NCBI RefSeq assembly: GCF_018614955.1 | Contig: NZ_JAGGNV010000099.1 | Span: 1-43,344, forward strand | DNA length: 43,344 bases | DNA from: Variovorax paradoxus | GTDB taxonomy: Bacteria; Pseudomonadota; Gammaproteobacteria; Burkholderiales; Burkholderiaceae_C | Reading direction: 5' to 3' | Shown: in pieces, positions 24,410-31,972 of the stretch | Layout of the letters: each line of letters begins with the position of its first letter | Numbering within the stretch: position 1 is the first letter of the stretch | Translations under genes and position numbers: made by a program | Notes under the pieces: model-generated | Databases searched by the model: none | Told to the model about the DNA's origin: nothing | What the model saw: the letters and a program-made list of their open reading frames with translations, nothing else

Positions 24410-24637
24410 ATGGCCAAGAGCAAAACCGCCCCGTCCGGCATTTATCGTGTCACTGAGATCATTGGCGTCAGCGCAGATTCGTGGGAAGACGCAGCGAAAA
24501 GAGCCGTTGAAACCGCAGCCAAGTCCCTGCGCGATCTGCGTGTCGCCGAAGTTTGCAAGCTCGACATGAAGATCGAAGGTGGCAAGGTCGTCGCCTACCG
24601 TGCGAAGGTCTCCCTTTCGTTCAAGTACGAGGCCTGA
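24410..24637 (+). CDS. Dodecin-family flavin-binding protein
   Basis: A 75-residue dodecin. The family beta-alpha-beta-beta pattern is present: IYRVTEIIGVSADSWEDAAK, then AVETAAKSLRDLRVAEVCKL and KIEGGKVVAYRAKVSLSFKY. Dodecins form dodecamers that store flavin or related cofactors and protect against light or oxidation. The ATG at 24410 follows AAAGGAGCAAT. The usual W in the flavin site is likely the one in SADSWEDA. It stands alone but in the same strand context as the genes around it. Confidence 0.9.
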   Translation: MAKSKTAPSGIYRVTEIIGVSADSWEDAAKRAVETAAKSLRDLRVAEVCKLDMKIEGGKVVAYRAKVSLSFKYEA

Positions 24638-24992
24638 TCGTCCACGCAGCCGCCAGCAGTTGGGTAGCGACTGTACGTATGAACCCTGCCAATCAAGGTC
24701 AGTTCCGGGCATTCGCATGGCATCAGGCGCATCGGCTGGCGACGAACGTGCTGAGCGAGTGCGCACCCAAATGTCAGCATGGCGCCCCCCACCGGAGCCA
24801 GCCTGACTTCTTAGTCGAGGTAAGAGCGGCTTGAGTGCGGCGGAGCTAGGCTTGGACGCTGGCCATTCTCAGATAGCTTTTTGCCGGCCATATGGATAAT
24901 TACCTACGCGCTTGATCTGACGAGGCCGACGACACGAAGCCACGCGCGAGTAATGATCCTAGCTCCAGCTTCACCGCGCGGGGAGATCCATC
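24638..24992. other. Intergenic stretch, nothing recognised
   Basis: About 355 bases between dodecin and the DUF2383-like gene. No supported gene, repeat or terminator. The promoter of the next gene is probably here. Confidence 0.4.
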
Positions 24993-25916
24993 ATGGCTAT
25001 CAATAAAGACCTTCCCCCAACGCCCGATCTCACTCGTGATCCGGGCACGCCGGTGGCAAATCGCAAAGTCGCCGGCGTTGGCGCCACTTCAAGCGCGATG
25101 ACGGATCCCGTTGGCGCTGCGGGCGACGACTCGATCGCTCACGCCATGGTCGGTGTGCGCACGGCTAGTGCCGCCGCTCTGGATCCACTCGTCGAAGACG
25201 CCCACTGGCGCGAAACCTTCAACCGCGAGCCGTACTACGAAACAGGCCGCAGCTACGACGACTACCGTCCTGCTTATGAGATGGGATGGTCCAGCCGCGT
25301 CGAACGCGATGATGACTTCGAAGTCCTTGAGCCCGGCCTTGAGAGGCAATGGAGTGGCCAGCGCGGCAACTCGACGCTCGAGTGGCACCAAGCGCACCCG
25401 GCGGTGCGTGCTGCATGGGAGCGTATCGACCGGATCTACTACGCTGACGACGGAGTCAATACGAGTGATGTTGTCCGCGTGTTGAACGATCTGCTCGTGA
25501 CCACGCACGATACCGAGTCTGGCCTCCGCAGTTGCGTCACGGCAGTCGAGTCGTCGTCGCCCCTGAAGAAGATCCTGGAGGAGCGAGCCCAGCAGTGCGG
25601 CACTGCGGCACTGGAGTTGAGCAAGCTGATCCGCCGCTACCACGCCAAGCCGGCCGAGCGGGGCACGGCCAAGGGGGCAATGCACTGTGGATGGGTACTG
25701 GTGAAAGGCGCCGTGGGCGCGATCAGTGAGCAGGCCATACTGGACGGATGCGAGCGCGGCGAAGACATGGCCGTCGCGCGCTATCGCAGAGCGTTGGAAG
25801 AGCGCCTGCCGAGCGACGTGCGCCAAGTGATCGAGCGCCAGGCCCGAAGATCTCAGAACGGCCACGATCAGATCAAGAAACTGCGCGACCAATCGCAAGC
25901 GCGCGAACGCAGCTGA
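24993..25916 (+). CDS. DUF2383/PA2169-like four-helix protein, copy 1
   Basis: A 307-residue protein in two parts. Residues about 60-150 form a conserved lead (DAHWRETFNREPYYETGRSY, then YRPAYEMGWSSR). Residues about 155-300 form a ferritin-like four-helix bundle of the DUF2383/PA2169 type (VVRVLNDLLVTTHDTESGLR, AQQCGTAALELSKLIRRYHA, GWVLVKGAVGAISEQ). Activity is unknown; the family occurs in stress-related clusters. The N-terminal Gly/Ala hydrophobic hairpin of copy 2 is weak here. The ATG follows GGGGAGATCCATC. A closely related gene lies at 34980 and a decayed one at 36088. Confidence 0.82.
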   Translation: MAINKDLPPTPDLTRDPGTPVANRKVAGVGATSSAMTDPVGAAGDDSIAHAMVGVRTASAAALDPLVEDAHWRETFNREPYYETGRSYDDYRPAYEMGWSSRVERDDDFEVLEPGLERQWSGQRGNSTLEWHQAHPAVRAAWERIDRIYYADDGVNTSDVVRVLNDLLVTTHDTESGLRSCVTAVESSSPLKKILEERAQQCGTAALELSKLIRRYHAKPAERGTAKGAMHCGWVLVKGAVGAISEQAILDGCERGEDMAVARYRRALEERLPSDVRQVIERQARRSQNGHDQIKKLRDQSQARERS

Positions 25917-25973
25917 GTCCGCGACCTTCGCCGCTGCCGAGGCTTGATCCGCTTTGGCAGGCTCGTCCAAATC

Positions 25974-27341
25974 ATGACCCCCGCAACCTGGTGCCTCTTC
26001 GTCGGCGGGCTGCTCCTGCTGATGGGAATTTCCAGTACCTTGCTGAAATCGCTGCCGGTCAGCGCGGCGGCGATCTACATGGTCATTGGCTATGCGACGG
26101 GCCCGCAGGGCTTGGGCGTCCTTGATCTCACTATTCGGCAGGACGCCGCTCTCATCGAGGTCGTTACCGAAATCGCGTTGCTGGTCGCGCTTTTTGCGGT
26201 GGGACTGCGGCTGCAAGTCCGGGTCTTCGGCCGCATCTGGCTGGCGCCTATCCTGTTGGCCACGCTGGGGATGACCCTGACGATCGCGCTGATGACGGCG
26301 GCCGGCGTTGCGCTTCTTGGATCCTTGGGGGCCGCGGTTCTGCTCGCCGCGATCGTGGCGCCGACCGATCCGGTCCTGGCCTCGGACGTCCGGGTCAAAC
26401 ATGAGGACGACCGTGATCTGCTGCGATTCGGCCTGACCGCCGAAGGGGGTCTCAACGACGGTACGGCTTTCCCGTTTGTACTGCTGGGACTGGGCTTGCT
26501 GGGTGCCCACGATCTTGGCGCGATGAGCCTGCGCTGGGTCGGCGTGGATCTGCTCTGGGCTGTCGGTGGTGGCCTGGCCCTGGGGTGGTTGTGCGGCGCG
26601 GGATTCACCCGGCTCATCGTGTTTCTGAGGCACAACAAGCAGCAGGCGTTGGGCATGGAGAGCTTCCTCGCCCTCGGGCTGATCGCCGTCACCTACGGCA
26701 TCGCGCTGGAGGCTTCGGTTTACGGCTTCCTCGCAGTTTTCGTGGCCGGTCTTGGTGTGCGTGACGTTCAACTTTCCGCAGCCGATGAACCGGCTGCAAG
26801 GGCCGGGCAAACCGTAACCCAGCCGGACGAGGGCAAAGCCGCGGCGCTTGAAGCGCTTGACGAGGATGACGGTGCAGCGCTTGCGGCGCAGTCCCCGGCC
26901 AAGGCCGCAGGCTCGATGACAAGCCGTGTTTTGAGTTTCGCCCAGGAACTGGAACGGTTTGTAGAACTCGCCGCGATGCTCATCATCGGCAGCGTGCTCA
27001 ACACCGCCATGGTTACGCTCACAAATCTGACATTGGCAGCGGCGCTGCTGGTGATCGCGCGACCCGTCGCGGTCTATCTGACGACCCTCTTCACGCCTTG
27101 GAGCCGCACCCAGCGCCGCATGGGCGCATGGTTCGGGATCCGTGGAGTGGGATCGCTCTACTACCTTGCCTATGCCGCAACCCATGGTTTACCTCAGGAG
27201 CAGACAAGGACGCTGGCGGACATCGTGCTGCTCACGATCGCAACCTCGGTTGTCCTGCACGGCGTCTCGGCGACGCCGCTGATGAAGCTTTATCAGGAAC
27301 GGCGCGACCCGGCCGGCAGGCCGGGCGACCGATCGAGATAG
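25974..27341 (+). CDS. Na+/H+ antiporter-type cation exchanger
   Basis: A 455-residue inner-membrane protein of the CPA family with about 11 helices. Key segments: ALLVALFAVGLRLQVRVFGR, then AAIVAPTDPVLASDVRV with the APTDP ion-site motif near residue 135, and LRFGLTAEGGLNDGTAFPFV near 165. A hydrophilic insert rich in Ala/Asp/Glu lies at about residues 275-325 before the last helices. It likely exchanges Na+ or K+ for protons and may protect against pH or salt stress. The ATG at 25974 lacks a clear binding site; a TTG at 25944 is the alternative. It lies 57 bases after the DUF2383 gene, probably in one transcript. Confidence 0.88.
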   Translation: MTPATWCLFVGGLLLLMGISSTLLKSLPVSAAAIYMVIGYATGPQGLGVLDLTIRQDAALIEVVTEIALLVALFAVGLRLQVRVFGRIWLAPILLATLGMTLTIALMTAAGVALLGSLGAAVLLAAIVAPTDPVLASDVRVKHEDDRDLLRFGLTAEGGLNDGTAFPFVLLGLGLLGAHDLGAMSLRWVGVDLLWAVGGGLALGWLCGAGFTRLIVFLRHNKQQALGMESFLALGLIAVTYGIALEASVYGFLAVFVAGLGVRDVQLSAADEPAARAGQTVTQPDEGKAAALEALDEDDGAALAAQSPAKAAGSMTSRVLSFAQELERFVELAAMLIIGSVLNTAMVTLTNLTLAAALLVIARPVAVYLTTLFTPWSRTQRRMGAWFGIRGVGSLYYLAYAATHGLPQEQTRTLADIVLLTIATSVVLHGVSATPLMKLYQERRDPAGRPGDRSR

Positions 27342-27421
27342 GAATGATGCCGGACATGGGACGAATCGCACCCGAGTTACAGCATGGTTGAGCCGGGTTC
27401 GACTTCCGGGGCGTACCCCCG

Positions 27422-27709
27422 CTATTCAGGCTTCAGGGGGCGATTGAGCGCATCGAAATCAAGACTATCGATCTGGGCAAAGATGGCCTGCATGGCTTCG
27501 ACGGTTCTTTCATTTTGATCAGGCCCGGTCGCCGTACCGCCCTCCAGTTCGTGCCACGTCTCGCCCGCCAGCATGGCGCGCGCCGTGTAGTACGTGGATT
27601 GCGGGTCGTGCGTCAAGCTCGCGGCCAACACGCACAGATCCTTGCAGCTCCAGCGCAACAGCGATTGCGGGTCCCCTCCCGTGGTCGGCAGGTCAGACCA
27701 GCGTCGCAT
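27422..27709 (-). CDS. QIDxLDxDALN small-protein family, intact copy A
   Basis: A 95-residue soluble protein. The core is shared with 30196-30444: STYYTARAMLAGETWHELEG, then QNERTVEAMQAIFAQIDSLD and FDALN. The N-terminal part (DLPTTGGDPQSLLRWSCKDL) differs between copies. I do not recognise the family and give no function. It faces the antiporter gene (convergent). A fragment of a third copy lies at 23124. Confidence 0.65.
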   Translation of the reverse strand: MRRWSDLPTTGGDPQSLLRWSCKDLCVLAASLTHDPQSTYYTARAMLAGETWHELEGGTATGPDQNERTVEAMQAIFAQIDSLDFDALNRPLKPE

Positions 27710-27982
27710 CCTTCAGCGTAGTGGCTTGCGCCCGCCGCCGGGGGCGCCGCGTCGCCGCAGGCGCGGCCAAGCAGAAGTTCGTTGCCCGCGCCTTCGAGTT
27801 CCTGCATGCCCACCGCAATCGTGCCACGCGCCAACCCCTGTGCCCGGCAACCTGCGACACACCTACCTCCGGCATGCGCCGAGTCCTACGCGAGCATCCG
27901 GCGGATAGGAAGCTGTCGATGGCGATTGGGGGCGACAGTACTTGCTGTCGGTTCAAGAAGCTATTTTTCCAGGAGTTCTGTC
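27710..27982. other. Intergenic stretch, nothing recognised
   Basis: About 270 bases between two divergent small genes. It probably holds their promoters, but no boxes stand out. Confidence 0.35.
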
Positions 27983-28201
27983 ATGTCCTCCCCGCCGCCG
28001 TTCGCTCGTTTAGCAACCGACCTCGTATACAACGACCTCGACGCACTTGCCTCGCACATGCGCCATTGCGCGCAGGCCCACGGCCGATGGTTCATGCTGC
28101 GCGGTGAGCTGCAGCGCACATGCGCCATCGCGGCTAGTCACTTGGTGACCATGGCCTGCCTGGGCGTGTTGTTCGGCGTCGCCCTCTACGCCCTGGCTTG
28201 A
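27983..28201 (+). CDS. Small protein with a C-terminal membrane helix, unknown
   Basis: A 72-residue protein: a polar N-terminal half (MSSPPPFARLATDLVYNDLD, then HMRHCAQAHGRWFMLRGELQ) and one C-terminal helix (LVTMACLGVLFGVALYALA). CAGGAG lies before the ATG at a usable distance. It may be a tail-anchored protein. I do not recognise the family. Confidence 0.55.
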   Translation: MSSPPPFARLATDLVYNDLDALASHMRHCAQAHGRWFMLRGELQRTCAIAASHLVTMACLGVLFGVALYALA

Positions 28202-28202
28202 G

Positions 28203-28556
28203 TTGCCGCGGCAATCGTCGACGGGCCGGCTCGACTCGCTCAGTCAGTACGCGCGCCGTCTTCTCCTCGGACCGCACGACGCTGTAGAGCCGCCGATACG
28301 CGCCGAACTGTTCGGCGCGCAGCGCTTCGAGCAGCACGGCCACAGCCTGGCGGTGCGCGGCGACCGGCTCTCGCTCAGCCCGCGCGTCCCAGCCCACTGG
28401 CCGGGCTTCGAGATCCGGCTCCGGCTCGGGCGCCGCGCGCTCACCCTGCAGTACGGCGACGCCACCGGCGGCCATTCCTACCCACCAACATCGCGCGCGG
28501 CGGATGGATCGTTTGGCGCACGCTGCCCGACGAGGCCCTGGTGCCGCGTGGGTTGA
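28203..28556 (+). pseudogene. Internally deleted cyclic beta-glucan synthase-like (NdvB/GH94) remnant
   Basis: The frame holds two pieces that resemble opposite ends of very large GH94-containing cyclic beta-1,2-glucan synthases. PPIRAELFGAQRFEQHGHSL is like the N-terminal start of those enzymes. RGDRLSLSPRVPAHWPGFEI, then RLRLGRRALTLQYG, is like their C-terminal edge strand region. They are joined directly, so thousands of bases appear deleted between. The frame runs on without sense past residue 90. No start is convincing. The assignment rests on my memory of the family motifs, so it is moderate only. Confidence 0.4.
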
Positions 28557-28791
28557 AAAATGCGCATCTCCCCGACGGAAGGAAGACGACTGCACCCCTG
28601 CCCCCGGCGTGGAACGCTGCCGGCGTCGAGGCGGCTTTGCAACGATGGGGACGCAGGGTGTAGGCCCTCTACTACAGCACGAGAGATTGAATGCTGATCC
28701 ATGACGCCCGTGTCGGCAGGCAAATTCTTTCCGCTGGGGCCTTGAAGCCACACCGGCATTCCCAGCGGTGCCGGTCACCGGAGTTCTTGTT

Positions 28792-29136
28792 ATGGCTACA
28801 ACCTTCATCAGCGATGTCATTTCTTCCGACAGTGTGGAAGGAACGACGGTCTACAACGCGGCAGGCGACAAGCTCGGCAGCATCGACGATCTCATGATCG
28901 ACAAGATCTCGGGTCAGGTTCGCTATGCGGTCATGGAGTTCGGCGGTTTTCTCGGAGTGGGCACGGATCGCTATCCCATCCCCTGGAGCATGTTGAAGTA
29001 CGACACATCAAAGAACGGCTACGTGGTGCCGCTCGACAAGGCGAGGCTCGAGGGGGCGCCGCGGTATGGCACCGACGACATGCCAGACTACGACGACACC
29101 TACCGCTCCAGCGTCGATAAGTATTACGGGTCCTGA
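28792..29136 (+). CDS. PRC-barrel domain protein
   Basis: A 114-residue protein with one PRC-barrel domain: VEGTTVYNAAGDKLGSIDDL, then MIDKISGQVRYAVMEFGGFL and GTDRYPIPWSMLKYDTSKNG. The tail is acidic and tyrosine-rich (DDMPDYDDTYRSSVDKYYG). Such stand-alone PRC proteins are common beside CsbD- and stress-type genes in proteobacteria; the molecular role is unknown. The ATG at 28792 has GGAG eight bases upstream. Confidence 0.88.
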   Translation: MATTFISDVISSDSVEGTTVYNAAGDKLGSIDDLMIDKISGQVRYAVMEFGGFLGVGTDRYPIPWSMLKYDTSKNGYVVPLDKARLEGAPRYGTDDMPDYDDTYRSSVDKYYGS

Positions 29137-29341
29137 TGAAATCCGTGGTCCCAGGGCCCGCGGAATAAGACATCGTGCGTGTCGTGTGTCATCTCGCTGG
29201 CATGGGGGTGCCGTGTTGTCCGCTGTGTGATCACCGCGTGCGCGACGACGCGCTGGCCCCCCGACGTCTGACGCCTTGTCGGTGAAGCGGACAAGGCGGC
29301 CGCCGCAGAGGTTGCGAGAAGAGTCCGGCGAAAGTTCGGCG

Positions 29342-29926
29342 TTACAACTGGACCTCAGTGATCTTCGCACCGTGGAGCGAGACGCCGGCCTCCAGACCCA
29401 CATTGGTCAGTACGAAGCCAATCACTGGCTGGCGGATCGTATTGGTATCGATCCGGCCATTGGCGCCGATGGTGGCCGCGGCCACGGTGGCGTCCGCCCC
29501 CGCCGTCCAGCCCTTGCTGGCGCGGAACCTGTCGAGCGCTTCCTGGGTGTTGAACAGGTAGATCACGGCCCTCGATTGAGCACCCGCCTGGAAGCCGATC
29601 GACCCGGCGGTCGTGCTGTAGTAGGCCTGGGTGCGACCGGCGACCCGCAGCGCGCCGCGGCCGTACTCGGCACCGACACCTATCGCCGCGCCAAGCACCG
29701 ACGGGAACACCAGCACGCCTCTGGATCTGGCAACCATCTCGCGCGAATCAGGAACGGAGCCGTAGAGCTTGAAGAGTGCGGCGTCAACCTGGGCATCGAT
29801 CGACGCGCGGGAGGAAATGCTGCTTGCACGATCGCTCGGACGTGTGGTCGTGCAGCCGATGAAGGCCATACCACAGGCGGCAAGAGCCACCGAGGTGCAG
29901 ATGCCTCGAAGGGTTGTGGATCTCAT
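29342..29926 (-). CDS. SYLF/Ysc84-type lipid-binding lipoprotein
   Basis: A 194-residue lipoprotein. The signal ends in a lipobox (AACGMAFIGCTTT, lipidated C near residue 25). The SYLF domain follows: SRGVLVFPSVLGAAIGVGAE, YGRGALRVAGRTQAYYSTTA, SIGFQAGAQSRAVIYLF and ALDRFRASKGWTAGADATVA. The domain binds phosphoinositide-like lipids in eukaryotes, and bacterial forms are periplasmic and often stress-induced. Length is standard. It is alone on the minus strand between plus-strand genes. Confidence 0.88.
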   Translation of the reverse strand: MRSTTLRGICTSVALAACGMAFIGCTTTRPSDRASSISSRASIDAQVDAALFKLYGSVPDSREMVARSRGVLVFPSVLGAAIGVGAEYGRGALRVAGRTQAYYSTTAGSIGFQAGAQSRAVIYLFNTQEALDRFRASKGWTAGADATVAAATIGANGRIDTNTIRQPVIGFVLTNVGLEAGVSLHGAKITEVQL

Positions 29927-30195
29927 GATTCACCTCCATTGACAACCGGCTGCAAGGGGTTAGGCACACCTCGAATCGCAGCATCTGCAATGCTAAGTCT
30001 GCGCCGGCTGTGTTCCTGCGCTGCGAGAGGATGGCCTACGCGAAGTCGCGACATTCAGGAAAGAAAGGGCTCGACCCCCATTCGTAGCATCGGTTTCAGA
30101 TCGAGGGATATCAGAAGAGGTTGGGAACGCGGTGCGGTTCCGCGGAACGAGATAGGGAATACAAGCTCACACCTGCCGCATACGGGGGGTCATCC

Positions 30196-30444
30196 ATGGT
30201 CACCGTCGGTGGAGAACATGTGCAAGCGGATACTGGAAAAGCGATCACGTACCAGGTGGGCCTAGACCACAGTCCAGGTTCGACCTACTACGCGGCGCGC
30301 GTGCTGCTGCGACGCGCGATCTGGCATGAACTCGAGAGCGGAACGATTGCCGGTTCCGATCAGAATGCGCGCATGACCGAAGTCATGCAGGCGGTTTTCG
30401 CGCAGATCGATCAATTGGACTTCGATGCGCTCAATCGCGGCTGA
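30196..30444 (+). CDS. QIDxLDxDALN small-protein family, intact copy B
   Basis: An 82-residue protein sharing the core with 27422-27709: GSTYYAARVLLRRAIWHELE, then QNARMTEVMQAVFAQIDQLD and FDALNRG. The N-terminus is shorter. The ATG at 30196 is preceded by a G-rich stretch (GGGGGTCATCC) that may serve as a binding site. It lies 54 bases before a small membrane protein gene on the same strand, probably in an operon. Function unknown. Confidence 0.62.
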   Translation: MVTVGGEHVQADTGKAITYQVGLDHSPGSTYYAARVLLRRAIWHELESGTIAGSDQNARMTEVMQAVFAQIDQLDFDALNRG

Positions 30445-30498
30445 TATGGCGAGGGCATCATTTCACTTCAAAGCAGACATCTGCGAAGGAATAGCAAC

Positions 30499-30867
30499 AT
30501 GGAGCCGTCACTGATACTTCGCACCTCGACTTTGTTGCTGGTATTTACGGCCCTCACCGGAGTCGTCATGGCGGGGATCCGCTTCTTTGGCAAGGGCGAT
30601 AGACGGCCGCCCACGTCGCTTGCCATGCTGCACGGCTTCCTGGCGGCGGCGTCACTCACCTTGCTGCTGTATGCGGCCGCCACGATCGCGGTGCCTCGAA
30701 TGACCCTCGCCGCCATCGTCCTCCTGGTCCTGGCCCTGGCCGGAGGCGTCATCCTCAACCTCAACTACCACCTGAAGGGATTGCTATTGCCCAAAGGGCT
30801 CATCGTCGTCCACGCGATTGCTGCGCTCGCCGGCTTCTTATTGATATTTGCGGCGGCCTCGACCTGA
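30499..30867 (+). CDS. Small four-helix membrane protein, paralogue 2
   Basis: A 122-residue membrane protein paralogous to 23310-23663 (start MEPSLILRTSTLLLVFTALT; LAMLHGFLAAASLTLLLYAA; GLIVVHAIAALAGFLLIFAA). Four hydrophobic segments are clear. GAAGGAA precedes the ATG. It follows small-protein copy B closely on the same strand. The repeated association hints at a two-component membrane/soluble pair, but no function is known to me. Confidence 0.75.
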   Translation: MEPSLILRTSTLLLVFTALTGVVMAGIRFFGKGDRRPPTSLAMLHGFLAAASLTLLLYAAATIAVPRMTLAAIVLLVLALAGGVILNLNYHLKGLLLPKGLIVVHAIAALAGFLLIFAAAST

Positions 30868-30990
30868 ATGAACCGTAACGGCGATTGCAAATCGTGGGCG
30901 AAAGGATACTTTCCTACCCCGGCTGCCGCTGAGAGCCCACAGATGATTGTTCTGCTGTTCATAGAGTGCTTTTGACCGAAGGAAGCACCA

Positions 30991-31461
30991 ATGTCGCTAT
31001 CTATTTTTCTCGTGGAGGACAATCCCACGATCCAAACGAATCTGATTTCCGCCTTGGAAGAAATGGCGAACGCCTGCATCGTAGGAATGGCGACATCCGA
31101 ACCGGAGGCCGTCGCTTGGCTCACTGGCCATGGAGATCAGTGGGACCTGGCCGTGGTGGATCTTTTCTTGGCCGACGGATCGGGCCTAGGTGTCGTGAAG
31201 AAGCTCAGTTTCTGCCGCAGCCGCGATCAGCGGATCGTGGTTCTGACCAACTATGCCACCGGGGATTCACGGCAACGCTGTCTGGAAGTCGGCGCCGATG
31301 CGATCTTCGACAAATCCAACGAGCTCGAAGCGTTCTTCGCCTACTGCCTGCAATGCCCCCAACGGGGTAGAGGCGCGCTCGGAGAGCAGACGTGCCACGC
31401 AAATGGAAAACCAGGGGCGGGGTCTGGGGCCTTGTCTCTCCCCTGCCGCTCCAATTCCTGA
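30991..31461 (+). CDS. Single-domain response regulator
   Basis: A 156-residue protein with one receiver domain: acidic residues E9 and D10 (FLVEDNPTIQ), phospho-acceptor D57 (LAVVDLFLADGSGLG), the T in VVLTNYAT near residue 89, and the K in IFDKSNE near 109. The tail after residue 120 is Cys/Gly-rich and has no output domain. It may relay signals between kinases or act by protein contact, and the histidine kinase at 33.5 kb is a natural partner. It converges on the CsbD gene. Confidence 0.87.
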   Translation: MSLSIFLVEDNPTIQTNLISALEEMANACIVGMATSEPEAVAWLTGHGDQWDLAVVDLFLADGSGLGVVKKLSFCRSRDQRIVVLTNYATGDSRQRCLEVGADAIFDKSNELEAFFAYCLQCPQRGRGALGEQTCHANGKPGAGSGALSLPCRSNS

Positions 31462-31501
31462 ACGGCACCCCCACAGTTGCTAAGGCGCGCCCTACCCGGC
31501 T

Positions 31502-31699
31502 TTAAACCCTCCTACCGCTTGGCTTGGCAGCGTCCTTGGCCTTTTCCTTGGCGTCCCCATAGGTCGACTGCACTGTGCCGGTGGCCTCGTCCACAGTCCC
31601 TTCGCCTTTGAGTTTTCCGCTGCCGGTGACCTTCCCGACCGCCTGCTTGACTTTGCCTTTCGCCTTGGCGAGCCGCCCTTCAACTTGATCTCTGTTCAT
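31502..31699 (-). CDS. CsbD-family stress protein
   Basis: A 65-residue hydrophilic CsbD protein: NRDQVEGRLAKAKGKVKQAV, then GKLKGEGTVDEATGTVQSTY and GDAKEKAKDA. CsbD is a general-stress marker in many bacteria, of unknown mechanism. AAGGAG lies at good distance before the ATG at 31699. It is divergent from the KaiC-like gene, with about 270 bases between that probably hold both promoters. Confidence 0.9.
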   Translation of the reverse strand: MNRDQVEGRLAKAKGKVKQAVGKVTGSGKLKGEGTVDEATGTVQSTYGDAKEKAKDAAKPSGRRV

Positions 31700-31972
31700 G
31701 AGATATCTCCTTGCCAAAAGTGCTTGTCATCACGGTTCGCGATGGGCCGAAAATGCGATCTTGAGACCGCGACAGGGCCAGCCAAACGCGCGTTAACGTG
31801 TAGGACTGCGCGCCGAAAGAGGGTCTGCTGAAGCTGTCGGTGGGAGCCGACGCCGGTCGATCTGACCTGATCGGACGCCTCTCGCGTGCGGGACACGCGG
31901 GGCCAGGAACAAAGCGCGAGGGGTGAGATAAAGTCGCCGCCCACGACAACTAAAGAATCAAGGAGATCCGAG

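Noticed and set aside
25089..27185. 698-codon minus-strand open frame
   Set aside because: It runs antisense across the DUF2383 gene and the antiporter, has shadow composition and matches no family.
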